The notes beneath the pieces were generated by a model, which saw nothing but the letters and a program-made list of their open reading frames with translations, ran no database searches and had not been told where the DNA came from. Positions 26,395 to 34,910 of a stretch of DNA of 59,540 nt are shown here, in pieces (position 1 is the first letter of the stretch; each line of letters begins with the position of its first letter). Position numbers and translations under genes: made by a program. Source of the stretch: Deltaproteobacteria bacterium RIFCSPHIGHO2_02_FULL_44_16 (GTDB lineage: Bacteria > UBA10199 > 2-02-FULL-44-16); assembly GCA_001798185.1 (NCBI GenBank), contig MGRM01000020.1, forward strand, positions 1-59,540. The letters are read 5' to 3'.

Positions 26395-27171
26395 ATGAAG
26401 GATGTTCAAAACCAACGCGATGACCGCCAGATCCCGATTGATAAGGTCGGAGTGAAAGGCATTCGCTATCCGATCAGCTTGCTCGACAAACACGAAAAAG
26501 AACAGCACACGATTGCATCTATTAATATGTATGTCGATCTCCCTCATCATTTTAAGGGGACCCACATGAGTCGATTCATTGAAATTCTTAATGAATATCG
26601 ACGCGAAATTCACATCGATCGTCTTCCCGAAATTCTTGCGCAAATGAGAAAAAGTTTTGATGCGAGCTCAGCACATATTGAAATTCGATTTCCTTATTTT
26701 ATTGCCAAATCTGCTCCGGTCACAAAAAGCATCGGAATGATTGACTACGAATGTTTTTTTACGGCATCGAGTACGTATCAAAATGACGATTCCATTCTTG
26801 GAGTGAATGTTCCGATCATGACGCTCTGTCCTTGCTCTAAAGAAATCAGTGAGTATGGCGCGCACAATCAGCGTGGCATTGTCTCTCTCGAAGTGCGGCA
26901 GAAAAAAATGATTTGGATTGAAGATTTGATTGAGATTGTTGAAAAAGCCGCAAGCTCGCCGATTTACTCGCTTCTCAAACGTCCTGATGAAAAATTTGTC
27001 ACCGAGCAATCTTACAACAACCCAAAATTTGTTGAAGACGTGGTGCGTGACATTGCCCTGACAATGAATGAACACGACAATGTCAGTTGGTATCGCATCT
27101 CCGCAGAAAACTTCGAAAGCATCCACAACCACAGTGCGTATGCGTTTGTGGAAAAAGATAAGAAAAGTTAA
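26395..27171 (+). CDS. folE2: GTP cyclohydrolase FolE2 (type IB)
   Basis: Converts GTP to dihydroneopterin triphosphate for folate or queuosine synthesis with zinc-independent or alternative-metal use. The 258-aa product has N-terminal DRQIPIDKVGVKGIRYPI and the signature block MTLCPCSKEISEYGAHNQRG, with the metal-binding Cys, and a conserved SAENFESIHNHSAYA C-terminus. ATG 26395 is preferred: the longer frame reads through a palindromic element. It is a single-gene unit; no zinc-regulator site was recognised. Confidence 0.95.
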   Translation: MKDVQNQRDDRQIPIDKVGVKGIRYPISLLDKHEKEQHTIASINMYVDLPHHFKGTHMSRFIEILNEYRREIHIDRLPEILAQMRKSFDASSAHIEIRFPYFIAKSAPVTKSIGMIDYECFFTASSTYQNDDSILGVNVPIMTLCPCSKEISEYGAHNQRGIVSLEVRQKKMIWIEDLIEIVEKAASSPIYSLLKRPDEKFVTEQSYNNPKFVEDVVRDIALTMNEHDNVSWYRISAENFESIHNHSAYAFVEKDKKS

Positions 27172-27186
27172 CGAGAAATTCTCACA

Positions 27187-27331
27187 TGTCATTGCGAGGA
27201 GCATAAGCGACGAAGCAATCCGACACAAGGTGTCGTCCCGAGCGGAAGCGAGGGATCTCCGGGAGATCCTTCGTCTTCGCCTCAGGATGACCTTCGGTCA
27301 GATCGCCACGCCCTTTGGGCTCGCGATGACA
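27187..27331. repeat. Dispersed palindromic repeat (type B, copy 2, composite)
   Basis: Starts TGTCATTGCGAGGAGCATAA and ends GGGCTCGCGATGACA, as copies 1 and 3, but with an inserted internal block (GTCGTCCCGAGCGGAAGCGAGG...GATGACC) that looks like a second palindromic repeat nested inside it. It fills the convergent gap between folE2 and the COG3014-like gene and could act as a bidirectional transcript end. Confidence 0.8.
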
Positions 27332-27336
27332 TCACT

Positions 27337-28548
27337 CTAGAAAAAACGTTCCACAAAAAATGTTTTTTCTCCTGATTTAATTTCAACACGGCGTTTTACA
27401 GTGTTTGAATCAGCGGAAACGATCTCAACATCATGTTCACCCGCAGGAAGTGCGATGACAGCGCCTTGAAAACTTCGCGGAAGCGTTGACCAACTGCGAA
27501 GATCTGCGCGATTTGTTGCTAAGAGTAAGATTCCTACCAGAATTCCCAAATCTTCGTCGACCTGAGTTCCAAGCGCAACTGCACTTCCTGTTTTCACCGC
27601 AAAACGAGCTGTAGCTCGTGCGATAACTTCAGGTATCTCATCCTTGAGCGCTTCTTTCACCGTCATCGCAAGGTCATGATAGAGATAAGCTTTGGTTTCG
27701 CGTTGATCAACGCGGATGACTATAGGAAGAGGATCAAAGAGTTCACTGGGATAGGTTGGAATCGGAAAAATTTGGAGACCATTCGTCCCTTCCGTCGATT
27801 CTTTCAGAGGAACCGAGCCACTGCCCAGAAGAACGACGAGTTCTCCCTCATTTTTCTTTAAGAGTCGGGGTATCGCTTCTTTATATTTTCGTTTCCATTC
27901 TTGACATTGCGACAGCGACCCAAGTTTTTGACAAAGCATGAGCAATCGCTCACGAATCAGTGGATCCTGGATCTCCTTTTTCTCCAGCCACTTCCAATCG
28001 ATGTAAGCATCATTGAGTTTCCCATTGACTTCCCAGACGAATGCTTCCGTTAATTTGAGGAATGGATCTTGAAGATACGTTTTTTTCACATTCTTAAAAT
28101 AATCGACATAACGATTTTCGATTTGACGCATTTCAATCAAAGCTTTTTGTGGTTCCTTGAGCGCTAAATAATTAAGAGTTTGATAAAGATCGACGAGCGG
28201 TTTTTCAAAGTCGCGCGCATGATAAGGAATAATATTGTCGTTCGCGATCACAGATGCTGTTTTTGAAACCACTTGTGTTGCCTGCGCTTCGACAAATTCC
28301 TCTGCCCGCATAAAAACGCGGTTACTCTCTTCATATCTGCCTGCTGCCTGAAGAAGTGTTGCCTCATCTAAAAGTGAGAGGAGTCGATCGCCTTTTGGAA
28401 CATTTTTCTTCTGTGCTATTCGCAGAGCCCTATCAAAATTTCCACGCTTCGCATGCCAACGCATCTGCTCTGCACGATGAAGATAGGTGCCACTACATGA
28501 TGTAAGGATGAAAATAACGAAACCTGAAAGCAAAAAACGCGGAATCAT
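27337..28548 (-). CDS. Lipoprotein, COG3014-like, next to LpoB-like gene
   Basis: A 403-aa lipoprotein with signal FLLSGFVIFILTSCSG (lipidated Cys near residue 18). Residues 25-230 are helical and TPR-like (RALRIAQKKNVPKGDRLLSLLDEATLLQAAGRYEESNRV as separate segments). The middle has VVLLGSGSVPLKES and the C-terminus is beta-rich with a GEHDVEIVSADSNT strand, as in PEGA-like domains. Genes of this group lie beside LpoB-like genes, as here. The surface or periplasmic role is unknown. Confidence 0.75.
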   Translation of the reverse strand: MIPRFLLSGFVIFILTSCSGTYLHRAEQMRWHAKRGNFDRALRIAQKKNVPKGDRLLSLLDEATLLQAAGRYEESNRVFMRAEEFVEAQATQVVSKTASVIANDNIIPYHARDFEKPLVDLYQTLNYLALKEPQKALIEMRQIENRYVDYFKNVKKTYLQDPFLKLTEAFVWEVNGKLNDAYIDWKWLEKKEIQDPLIRERLLMLCQKLGSLSQCQEWKRKYKEAIPRLLKKNEGELVVLLGSGSVPLKESTEGTNGLQIFPIPTYPSELFDPLPIVIRVDQRETKAYLYHDLAMTVKEALKDEIPEVIARATARFAVKTGSAVALGTQVDEDLGILVGILLLATNRADLRSWSTLPRSFQGAVIALPAGEHDVEIVSADSNTVKRRVEIKSGEKTFFVERFF

Positions 28549-28555
28549 GACTCTT

Positions 28556-28680
28556 GAAACCTCTCAAAAAGATTCAGATGCAAGGAAGCCTGAAGGAAGC
28601 CGACTGAGGCATACTTAAATATACGCCGCAAGGAGCGCTGACGAAGGCGACGAAGCAGATGAATTTTTTTCAGAGGTTTC
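28556..28680. repeat. Palindromic MITE-like element (type E, copy 2)
   Basis: A 125-bp element with terminal inverted repeats GAAACCTCTCAAAAAGATTC and, at the far end, the near-complement of the same sequence ending AGAGGTTTC. The interior carries GGAAGCCTGAAGGAAGCC and GCCGCAAGGAGCGCTGACG blocks. It lies inside a minus-strand gene row, its edge touching the stop codon of the LpoB-like gene. The GATTCAGATGC end motif is shared with 12991-13104. Confidence 0.75.
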
Positions 28681-29280
28681 TCATGTACCAGTAAAGCGTT
28701 TGCGGAAGCGCTTCTTAATTTCCAGATCATCAGTCCAGAGGATCGTGTTCTTTTCAAGATCGGTCAAAGAGAACGTCATTTTGTAATAGACAATCTCCTG
28801 CCTGCCGACCGGCTGTTTGATCGAAGAGAGGGTGCCTGAGAGAAAATAGTCAGCGCCGAGTTGACGTCCACGTTTCTTCGCTGTCTTGGGATCGACCCAC
28901 TCTGATTCTTGATAGACTATTTCTTCTTTGACCGCTGGTCTCATGTTTTCATTCACAAACGTAAATTTTCCCGACTTAAACAGAAGTGTGCGTGACTTAT
29001 CGGAGAGCGATTTCATATCGATATGCTCATCCGTATCGTTCCCAAAGAGACTCATCATGGTCACAAGTTTCCCCGAATGCTCTGTTACTTCGGGTGAAGT
29101 AGAAATCGATGAACTGATTTTTTCTGCAATCTGCTGCAGGTCTGATTCAACAAATTTATCAGATCGGAGAATGATCTCATTGGGATCAATATACTTTCCT
29201 TTTGCATAGCGCCGACCACAAGAGATTCCTGACAGCGCAAGGGTAAGAATAATCAACGATGTGGTGAAGAAACATTTCAT
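28681..29280 (-). CDS. LpoB-like outer-membrane lipoprotein (PBP activator family)
   Basis: A 199-aa probable lipoprotein similar to LpoB/YcfM, which activates class A PBPs from the outer membrane in enterobacteria. The signal (FFTTSLIILTLALSGISCG) has a weak lipobox before Cys21. Family features are KFVESDLQQIAEKI, the RTLLFKSGKFTFVNE strand, GRQLGADYFLSGTLSSI and the closing TFSLTDLEKNTILWTDDLEIKK. Starts at 29316 (GTG), 29283 and 29280 are possible; GGAGG spacing favours 29280. Its PBP partner could be the product of the gene at 13123. Whether it truly binds a PBP is unknown. Confidence 0.78.
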   Translation of the reverse strand: MKCFFTTSLIILTLALSGISCGRRYAKGKYIDPNEIILRSDKFVESDLQQIAEKISSSISTSPEVTEHSGKLVTMMSLFGNDTDEHIDMKSLSDKSRTLLFKSGKFTFVNENMRPAVKEEIVYQESEWVDPKTAKKRGRQLGADYFLSGTLSSIKQPVGRQEIVYYKMTFSLTDLEKNTILWTDDLEIKKRFRKRFTGT

Positions 29281-29355
29281 CATACCTCCAAGTTTTCTTT
29301 GAAATGTCTTCTTCACTCACCTAGGACCAAATGTCAAAATCAAAAAAGATGGGAG

Positions 29356-30630
29356 CTACGGAGAAAGCCGAAATGATGCAGAATCTTGAAGTGGCGTTCT
29401 GATACCGGAGAGGCGGGAATCAAAACGAAATGTCGTTTCAACGGTAAGACCAGAAGCATCTGGCAAAAGCGCATTGATGCCGAAAATTTTCTCTTGTTCT
29501 CCCGCTTCAAATTTAAAAGTGCAACGAATAGGATTCGCACTATCATTACATTCTGGCATTGGTGTCGTCATTCCAAATGATCTCACTTTATCGGGAATGG
29601 AAATCGTCAACGTCAGATTTTCCGTCTTCACTCCATTTGGATTTGAAACAATAATATCGAGATTCAGTGACGATCCCAATGCAGGAGTACCGTACATCAC
29701 ATGCGTCAGTTCAAAATTGCTCTCAGCGCTGACATGAAGTGGAATCATCTGCAGCGCATGTTCACCGTCACTACATTTTGCTCGAAACCGAAGCGTATGT
29801 GTGGCGTTTTGCGAAGCCACTTCCTGTTTCACCCGAAGACGAAGTAGTTCCACGCACAGCTTTGATCGGTCTTCTTTTTCACCTGGTTTCTTTTTCTCTT
29901 TAGCATCACGTGCCGTAGAAAAAGAGATGCGATTCATATCTGATTGATAGGTAATCCGCGATGACTCTTCTCCTTCAGCATCTTCTTCGGAAACCAACTC
30001 AAGTTGATCGGGGAGATAAAACGGGAGAAGCGTACAACTGCACGGATAACGAACATGCACGGTATGTTCTTGTCCCGGTTTCAGATCCACACGAGAAAGA
30101 TCTGGGAGTTGACGCAGTTCATCTTCGTACCCTGCTTTCATGGCAATTTCAAAATTCACATCCTTGCCTACAATAAATGCTTTGCAATTGGGTGGAAGTG
30201 ATTTTTTCTCTTCTGTGGTAGTGGAAGTTCCTGTGGTTGAACTTCCCGTTTGAGAAGAATCAGTTTCAGAACTGGTGGGAGATGTCATGCCAGTTGTCGA
30301 TCCACTTCCTGAAGCTGAACTCCCTGATGCCGTGATTTGCTTTGACGTAGAAGACGTCGAAACCACAACATCTTCATTAAGATGCACACAGTAATCACCT
30401 TCGCCACAAGCATTGATGACAAATTTTCCAGTTGAAAGCGTACGACCGGAAGCACAGCGCTTTCCATCTTTGGTGACGGTAATCTGAACGCTCCCTGCCC
30501 CTTTTTCATTAAAGTCGAGAAAGCCGTTGCTATTGTCGTCGACAAAAATCTGCCCCCGAATCTTTCCCTGACAGGCAGAAAAAGAGAGTGCGAGAACAAT
30601 GCCAAGAATAAAAAGAGGAAAACGCTTCAT
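29356..30630 (-). CDS. Lipoprotein with SdrD-B-like domain and Ser/Thr linker
   Basis: A 424-aa lipoprotein (signal LFILGIVLALSFSACQG, Cys20). Residues 22-90 form an SdrD-B-like, calcium-binding beta domain with IFVDDNSNGFLDFNEKG, where Asp/Asn side chains form the loop. Residues about 95-145 are a low-complexity Ser/Thr/Gly linker. The C-terminal half contains Cys-rich segments (YPCSCTLLP) and beta strands resembling DUF11/CARDB-type domains (LNLDIIVSNPNGVKTENLTL). It heads the lipoprotein gene row. A surface-exposed stalk protein is plausible but unproven. Confidence 0.75.
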   Translation of the reverse strand: MKRFPLFILGIVLALSFSACQGKIRGQIFVDDNSNGFLDFNEKGAGSVQITVTKDGKRCASGRTLSTGKFVINACGEGDYCVHLNEDVVVSTSSTSKQITASGSSASGSGSTTGMTSPTSSETDSSQTGSSTTGTSTTTEEKKSLPPNCKAFIVGKDVNFEIAMKAGYEDELRQLPDLSRVDLKPGQEHTVHVRYPCSCTLLPFYLPDQLELVSEEDAEGEESSRITYQSDMNRISFSTARDAKEKKKPGEKEDRSKLCVELLRLRVKQEVASQNATHTLRFRAKCSDGEHALQMIPLHVSAESNFELTHVMYGTPALGSSLNLDIIVSNPNGVKTENLTLTISIPDKVRSFGMTTPMPECNDSANPIRCTFKFEAGEQEKIFGINALLPDASGLTVETTFRFDSRLSGIRTPLQDSASFRLSP

Positions 30631-30739
30631 ATAATGTTTCAGAAAGCAAAGTTTATGCCATGAGTATAAAGGTTAAATAGCTTAAATAAAAGGATTTTTT
30701 AAGAGTTAAAAGAAGCTCTGCGGAGTGCAAAGTCATCAC

Positions 30740-31714
30740 TCACTCATGCAAAAGGCGCTTAAACTCCTCAGTTAAGGCAGGAAGGACTTCAAAGAGATCG
30801 CCGACAATTCCGTAATCAGCTTTGGAAAAAATGGGAGCTTCGGGATCTTTATTAATCGCAACAACGACCTTTGACGTTCTCATCCCGGCTAAATGTTGAA
30901 TCGCACCAGAAATGCCGCAAGCAATATAGAGTGAAGGATTGACTGTTTTTCCCGTCTGCCCCACTTGATGATCATGGGAAATATATCCTGCATCGACAGC
31001 AGCACGTGATGCTCCAACGGTTGCGTGAATGGAATCGGCAAGATCGCGAATGAGTTTAAAATTTTCTGTACTTGCGAGTGAACGACCACCGGAAACAATA
31101 CGGTCTGCCTCGGTCAAATCGACCATCCCTTTTTCTGCCACTTTCATCTCTTCAACTTTTGTCCGAGAAGATTCGACATTCCCTTGATATGAAACCACTT
31201 CTGCTTTCCCAGGCTTTGGTGCGGGAGTTGGATAGGTATTCGGACGAGAAGTCGCCATCTGGATCTCGCTTGAAAAAAGAACATCAGCCTGAACTTTTCC
31301 GGCAAAAAGAGCCCTGCGGGCCCTCAATTTTTCCTTTTCAAGAGAGAGGTCAACACAATCCGTGGCAAGGCCTGCACCAACACGAGCTGCCGTTCGTGCC
31401 AAAAGATCTTTCCCCAAGGAAGAGGCTGAAGCGAGAACCACCTGCGGCGTTTCCTGGGTAATGATATGAACAAGAGCTGTCGTCATGGCCTCTGATGTAT
31501 AAGATGCAAAAACATCTTGTTCTGCAGCAATGACTTTCGAAACACCGTATGACGCTAAAACATCGGCGGCAGATGAAGCTCCTTTTCCAAAAAGGAGGAG
31601 ACTCACATGTCCATTCAACTGTCCTGCGAGCTCTGCTCCTTTACCGCAAAGTTCAAGTGTATATTTTTTTGGCTTTCCCGCTTCGTGTTCGCCGACAATC
31701 AATATGTTAGCCAT
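30740..31714 (-). CDS. etfA: Electron transfer flavoprotein alpha subunit
   Basis: A 324-aa FAD-binding ETF alpha chain, partner of the beta subunit encoded upstream. The C-terminal FAD domain has GGRSLAS, GASRAAVDAGYISHDHQVGQTGKTVNPSLYIACGISGAIQHLAGM (in parts) and ends VVAINKDPEAPIFSKADYGIVGDLFEVLP. It carries electrons from acyl-CoA dehydrogenases to ETF-QO. AGGAGAT precedes ATG 31714. A type B palindromic repeat separates it from etfB. Confidence 0.96.
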   Translation of the reverse strand: MANILIVGEHEAGKPKKYTLELCGKGAELAGQLNGHVSLLLFGKGASSAADVLASYGVSKVIAAEQDVFASYTSEAMTTALVHIITQETPQVVLASASSLGKDLLARTAARVGAGLATDCVDLSLEKEKLRARRALFAGKVQADVLFSSEIQMATSRPNTYPTPAPKPGKAEVVSYQGNVESSRTKVEEMKVAEKGMVDLTEADRIVSGGRSLASTENFKLIRDLADSIHATVGASRAAVDAGYISHDHQVGQTGKTVNPSLYIACGISGAIQHLAGMRTSKVVVAINKDPEAPIFSKADYGIVGDLFEVLPALTEEFKRLLHE

Positions 31715-31734
31715 AGTAATCTCCTACTCTCTAA

Positions 31735-31822
31735 TGTCATCGCGAGCCCGAAGGGCGTGGCGATCTCCTGAAAACATTGTCTACAGGAGATTGCTTCGTC
31801 ACTTACGTTCCTCGCAATGACA
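31735..31822. repeat. Dispersed palindromic repeat (type B, copy 3)
   Basis: Starts TGTCATCGCGAGCCCGAAGG and ends TCCTCGCAATGACA, the inverse orientation of copy 1. It lies between the etfB stop and the etfA start, inside an operon, where its stem could act as an mRNA stabiliser or attenuator. Confidence 0.85.
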
Positions 31823-31840
31823 CAATTTTTTAAAGCAAAT

Positions 31841-32611
31841 CTAAATCACTTTTGCTTCTTCGCGCAGCAGACGAACCAGTTCTTTTGCCGCTTCCTGTGG
31901 TGTCCCTTGAATCATTTTGCCGGCACGACCTTCCGGTGGCATCTGATAATTCGTAATCGAGATACGCGCACCTTCTCCTGCTAAAAGATCTGCAGCTTTA
32001 TGTTCCGCAATTGGCTTTGATTTTGCTTTCATAATCCCTGGAAGCGATGCGTAGCGTGGTTCATTCAAACCTTTGTCACATCCAAAAACAGCGGGAAGCG
32101 AAACCGTCATAATCTCTTTCATTCCGCCAGAGACCGGGCGTTGCACACGAACACTCGCTTTATCGTCAGACAGATCAAAGGATTCAATCGGAGAAACATG
32201 GGGCCAGTTCAAAAATTCAGCAACACCGACGTGAACTTGAGCTGCGTCATCATCGATGGCCTGTTTCCCCGCAAAAATGAGATTGAAATTTTCTTGTTTG
32301 CAAACAGCTGAGAGAGCTTTTGCGGTTGTAAAAGGGTCGAGCGTTACTCCTTGTGTGTCGATACGAATGCCCCGATCAGCTCCCATCGCAAGCGCTTGTC
32401 GCATTGACTCCACGGCACGAGCAGAACCAGCGGTCATGATCACCACTTCACCAGCTCCTAATTGTTCTTTGAGTTTAATTGCAGCTTCAAGAGCAAACTC
32501 ATCATAAGGGTTCATGACCCATTTCATTTCAGATTCGTCGATATGATCTCCCACGATTTTAATGCGCGATTCTGTATCGGGCACCTGCTTGACGAACACA
32601 CCGATTTTCAT
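31841..32611 (-). CDS. etfB: Electron transfer flavoprotein beta subunit
   Basis: A 256-aa AMP-binding ETF beta subunit. It opens MKIGVFVKQVPDTESRI and has NPYDEFALEAAIKLKE, AGKQAIDDDAAQVHVGVAEFL and the recognition-loop region VQRPVSGGMKEIMTVSLPAVFG (quoted in parts). It forms a heterodimer with EtfA encoded next. ATG 32611 has AAGGAGAAGG upstream. The gap upstream holds a type A repeat. Confidence 0.96.
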   Translation of the reverse strand: MKIGVFVKQVPDTESRIKIVGDHIDESEMKWVMNPYDEFALEAAIKLKEQLGAGEVVIMTAGSARAVESMRQALAMGADRGIRIDTQGVTLDPFTTAKALSAVCKQENFNLIFAGKQAIDDDAAQVHVGVAEFLNWPHVSPIESFDLSDDKASVRVQRPVSGGMKEIMTVSLPAVFGCDKGLNEPRYASLPGIMKAKSKPIAEHKAADLLAGEGARISITNYQMPPEGRAGKMIQGTPQEAAKELVRLLREEAKVI

Positions 32612-32655
32612 GTCCTTCTCCTTAATATAGTAAATTAACTTTTTATGAGTATTGA

Positions 32656-32723
32656 TGTCATTCCTGCGAAAGCAGGAATCCAGTCTTTAAAAACTCTGGA
32701 TCCCCGCCTTCGCGGGGATGACA
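32656..32723. repeat. Dispersed palindromic repeat (type A, copy 2)
   Basis: Starts TGTCATTCCTGCGAAAGC and ends CGCGGGGATGACA with CTGGATCCCC before the end. It sits between the phosphodiesterase stop and the etfB start. Confidence 0.85.
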
Positions 32724-32778
32724 TACAAAAAGTTAAACGACTGACTACAGAAGCTGGGATAAATAGCTGACTTAAGAA

Positions 32779-34224
32779 TCAGATCAAGACTTTTTCTTCG
32801 CGCGCGATTTTAAACAAAGATTTCCCTTCAGCATAAGAAGGAACTGGATACCCAAGACTTTCCAATACAGAAGGGAAAACATCAACGGTGCGTGCAGGGC
32901 GAGCTTCAAGAGGTTGATTACAGATGAGCGGCACCATCATGTGTGAACGATGAAGTGACCCGTGAGATCCACGATGTTCGGGGTGTTCATATTTCAATCG
33001 CAAATCAAAGCCAGGAGTCGCACTCAACACAACATCTCCGGTTCGCGAAGCTTGAAAGAGATTCAAAATTTGAAAGAGCGCATCGGGATAATCGGTGTGA
33101 TGCGTAAGATGAAGACTTTGATCTTGAGTGAACAATGAAGGAAGCGCGGGATAACCGAAAGGATCAGAACCTTGAACTGTATACTCAATATTTTCCCCTT
33201 GCCATGAAAGAGCCGCATGACCACGCTTGGAGAGAACATTCACTCCACCTGCATCGTTTTTGATCATCAAAATATCAATCGCAGGTTCTGCGACGAGATC
33301 ATCCACGAACGATGGAGATATACGCTGTAAGAGAGAGGCTGTGACTGGTTTCGCCCATCCTTCCGGATGACGAAAATAGAGATGACTCATCCCATTTCCC
33401 GAAACCATATTCGCGCACAATTTTCCTCTTCGCTTGTGAATAAGTGGATAAAAGAAAGGCGCGCAGCCTCTTTTTTCAAGGAACGTGTTGAGACAAAAAT
33501 GCGTCTCTGTGGATGAAAGACCATGATCTGAGACAATCCAAAGCTGCGCTTCTTCTGAATCCATATATTGTTTCAAACGCTCATTCAGTTTGAATACCGC
33601 TCGATCAACACACCGATATTGTTCGATCGTTTTCTCATGATGAGGCCCAGCGAGATGTGAATACTCATCCACACCGGGGAGAACAGCAAAAATATAACGC
33701 GGTTCTAAGGGAAGAAGAGCTACAATCTTTTCAACTGCCGCACCATCCACAAAAGCCCAGCGATCTGTCAGATGAGCATAGTACCAATACCAGATACGCG
33801 ACATGCGGGTTCGATTACGCTTTCCCGCCCCTTTTACCAGAGGATTAAAAATCGAATATGATTTTGGAACGAGTTCAAAGAGGGTCTGAATATGAGGAGA
33901 CATATCTTGTCCCATCATAAAACTTTCGAATCCAACATAACTTCGATGTCCTGAAAGCAATGTCCCTTTCTCGAAAGCTTGTTTATCAAACCATCGAATG
34001 CCAGGAAAATTACATTGCCCTGGCGAGGCGCCCGTTAAAAAAGGGAGATACGCTGGACCTGTGGTGGAAGGAAATGTTGTGACCGCTTGCCGACAACTTC
34101 CCGGCTCTACAAGATAACGCTGAAGAGAGGGGAGCTCCCCTTTTTGAAGAAGATCAGTCATGACATCCGCGCGCGCACCATCAACAAGGAGAACAATGGA
34201 AGTCTTTGTCGTTGGTGTTGTCAT
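32779..34224 (-). CDS. Alkaline-phosphatase-superfamily phosphodiesterase
   Basis: A 481-aa type I phosphodiesterase/nucleotide pyrophosphatase-like protein. The metal site is clear: LLVDGARADVM near residue 12, the Thr nucleophile in TFPSTTGPAYLPFLTG, VLPGVDEYSHLAGPHH for Asp/His ligands, and IVSDHGLSSTETH. No signal peptide is seen, unusual for a family usually exported. It overlaps mlaC by 4 bp (ATGA), the end of the tolC-mlaC operon. Its substrate could be a phospholipid head group or nucleotide, but the sequence does not decide. Confidence 0.83.
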   Translation of the reverse strand: MTTPTTKTSIVLLVDGARADVMTDLLQKGELPSLQRYLVEPGSCRQAVTTFPSTTGPAYLPFLTGASPGQCNFPGIRWFDKQAFEKGTLLSGHRSYVGFESFMMGQDMSPHIQTLFELVPKSYSIFNPLVKGAGKRNRTRMSRIWYWYYAHLTDRWAFVDGAAVEKIVALLPLEPRYIFAVLPGVDEYSHLAGPHHEKTIEQYRCVDRAVFKLNERLKQYMDSEEAQLWIVSDHGLSSTETHFCLNTFLEKRGCAPFFYPLIHKRRGKLCANMVSGNGMSHLYFRHPEGWAKPVTASLLQRISPSFVDDLVAEPAIDILMIKNDAGGVNVLSKRGHAALSWQGENIEYTVQGSDPFGYPALPSLFTQDQSLHLTHHTDYPDALFQILNLFQASRTGDVVLSATPGFDLRLKYEHPEHRGSHGSLHRSHMMVPLICNQPLEARPARTVDVFPSVLESLGYPVPSYAEGKSLFKIAREEKVLI

Positions 34225-34910
34225 TTTTTCCCGCGTTTGATCTGAATCTCTTCCAATTTCTTTTTCATCCTTTTTCGAAGTTCTTCAACTCCATCTTTCG
34301 TGATGATGGAATGAAATTGATAGCGATAATTTTCAATCAAACTCGCTTGGTCCACAATAATGTCGTAAACTTTCCAGCCACCACCCATTTTGCGAAGACG
34401 ATAAGAAACCGCGACTTCAATATTTTCACCTGGAATGAGAATCATGGTTTTGACAAGAGCCTTTGTTTTTTTCTCATTGAGAAACTGTTCATTGCGATAG
34501 ACCACTCGATACTTTTCACTTTTTTTGGTCTTCGTTGCTTGTTGCTCATTCGAAAAGATGGCCTGAGCTTCAAGAATAGAAATCATCAAATCAATCATTT
34601 CTTTTCGTTCATCTGGCTTGAACTCGTCCCAATGTTTTGCAAACGCAAGTCGTGTCAGTTCTTCGATATCAAACGTGCCTGTAAGAATATGACGCTTTAA
34701 GCGACGATTCTGTTCTTTTTGTTCTTCCGTAAGATTCTGACCTGTATGAAATTGACCGAGCATGTGATCAAGATCTTGGATTGCTCGCGTGGGAGTTCCT
34801 ACAGGCGCAAGAATCAGCGCTGAAAAAAGAGGTTGAGCAACAAACACGACAAAAAGAAAAAGGAAAACGCTGAATCTATTCTGTATCATCTTCAAGTTCA
34901 AACTCCTCAT
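34221..34910 (-). CDS. mlaC: MlaC/Ttg2D-family phospholipid-binding protein
   Basis: A 229-aa periplasmic protein of the Mla lipid-trafficking family. A signal peptide (FSVFLFLFVVFVAQPLFSA) precedes the MlaC fold: FDIEELTRLAFAKHWDEFKPDERKEMIDLM, then IEVAVSYRLRKMGGGWKVYDIIVDQASLIENYRYQF (in parts), the hallmark segment GGGWKVYDIIVDQASL. Starts at 34925, 34910 and 34889 are possible; 34910 has GGAG upstream. The gene overlaps tolC and the phosphodiesterase gene. No mlaDEF is nearby; HpnM of hopanoid clusters is a MlaC relative, so that link is possible. Confidence 0.88.
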   Translation of the reverse strand: MRSLNLKMIQNRFSVFLFLFVVFVAQPLFSALILAPVGTPTRAIQDLDHMLGQFHTGQNLTEEQKEQNRRLKRHILTGTFDIEELTRLAFAKHWDEFKPDERKEMIDLMISILEAQAIFSNEQQATKTKKSEKYRVVYRNEQFLNEKKTKALVKTMILIPGENIEVAVSYRLRKMGGGWKVYDIIVDQASLIENYRYQFHSIITKDGVEELRKRMKKKLEEIQIKRGKK

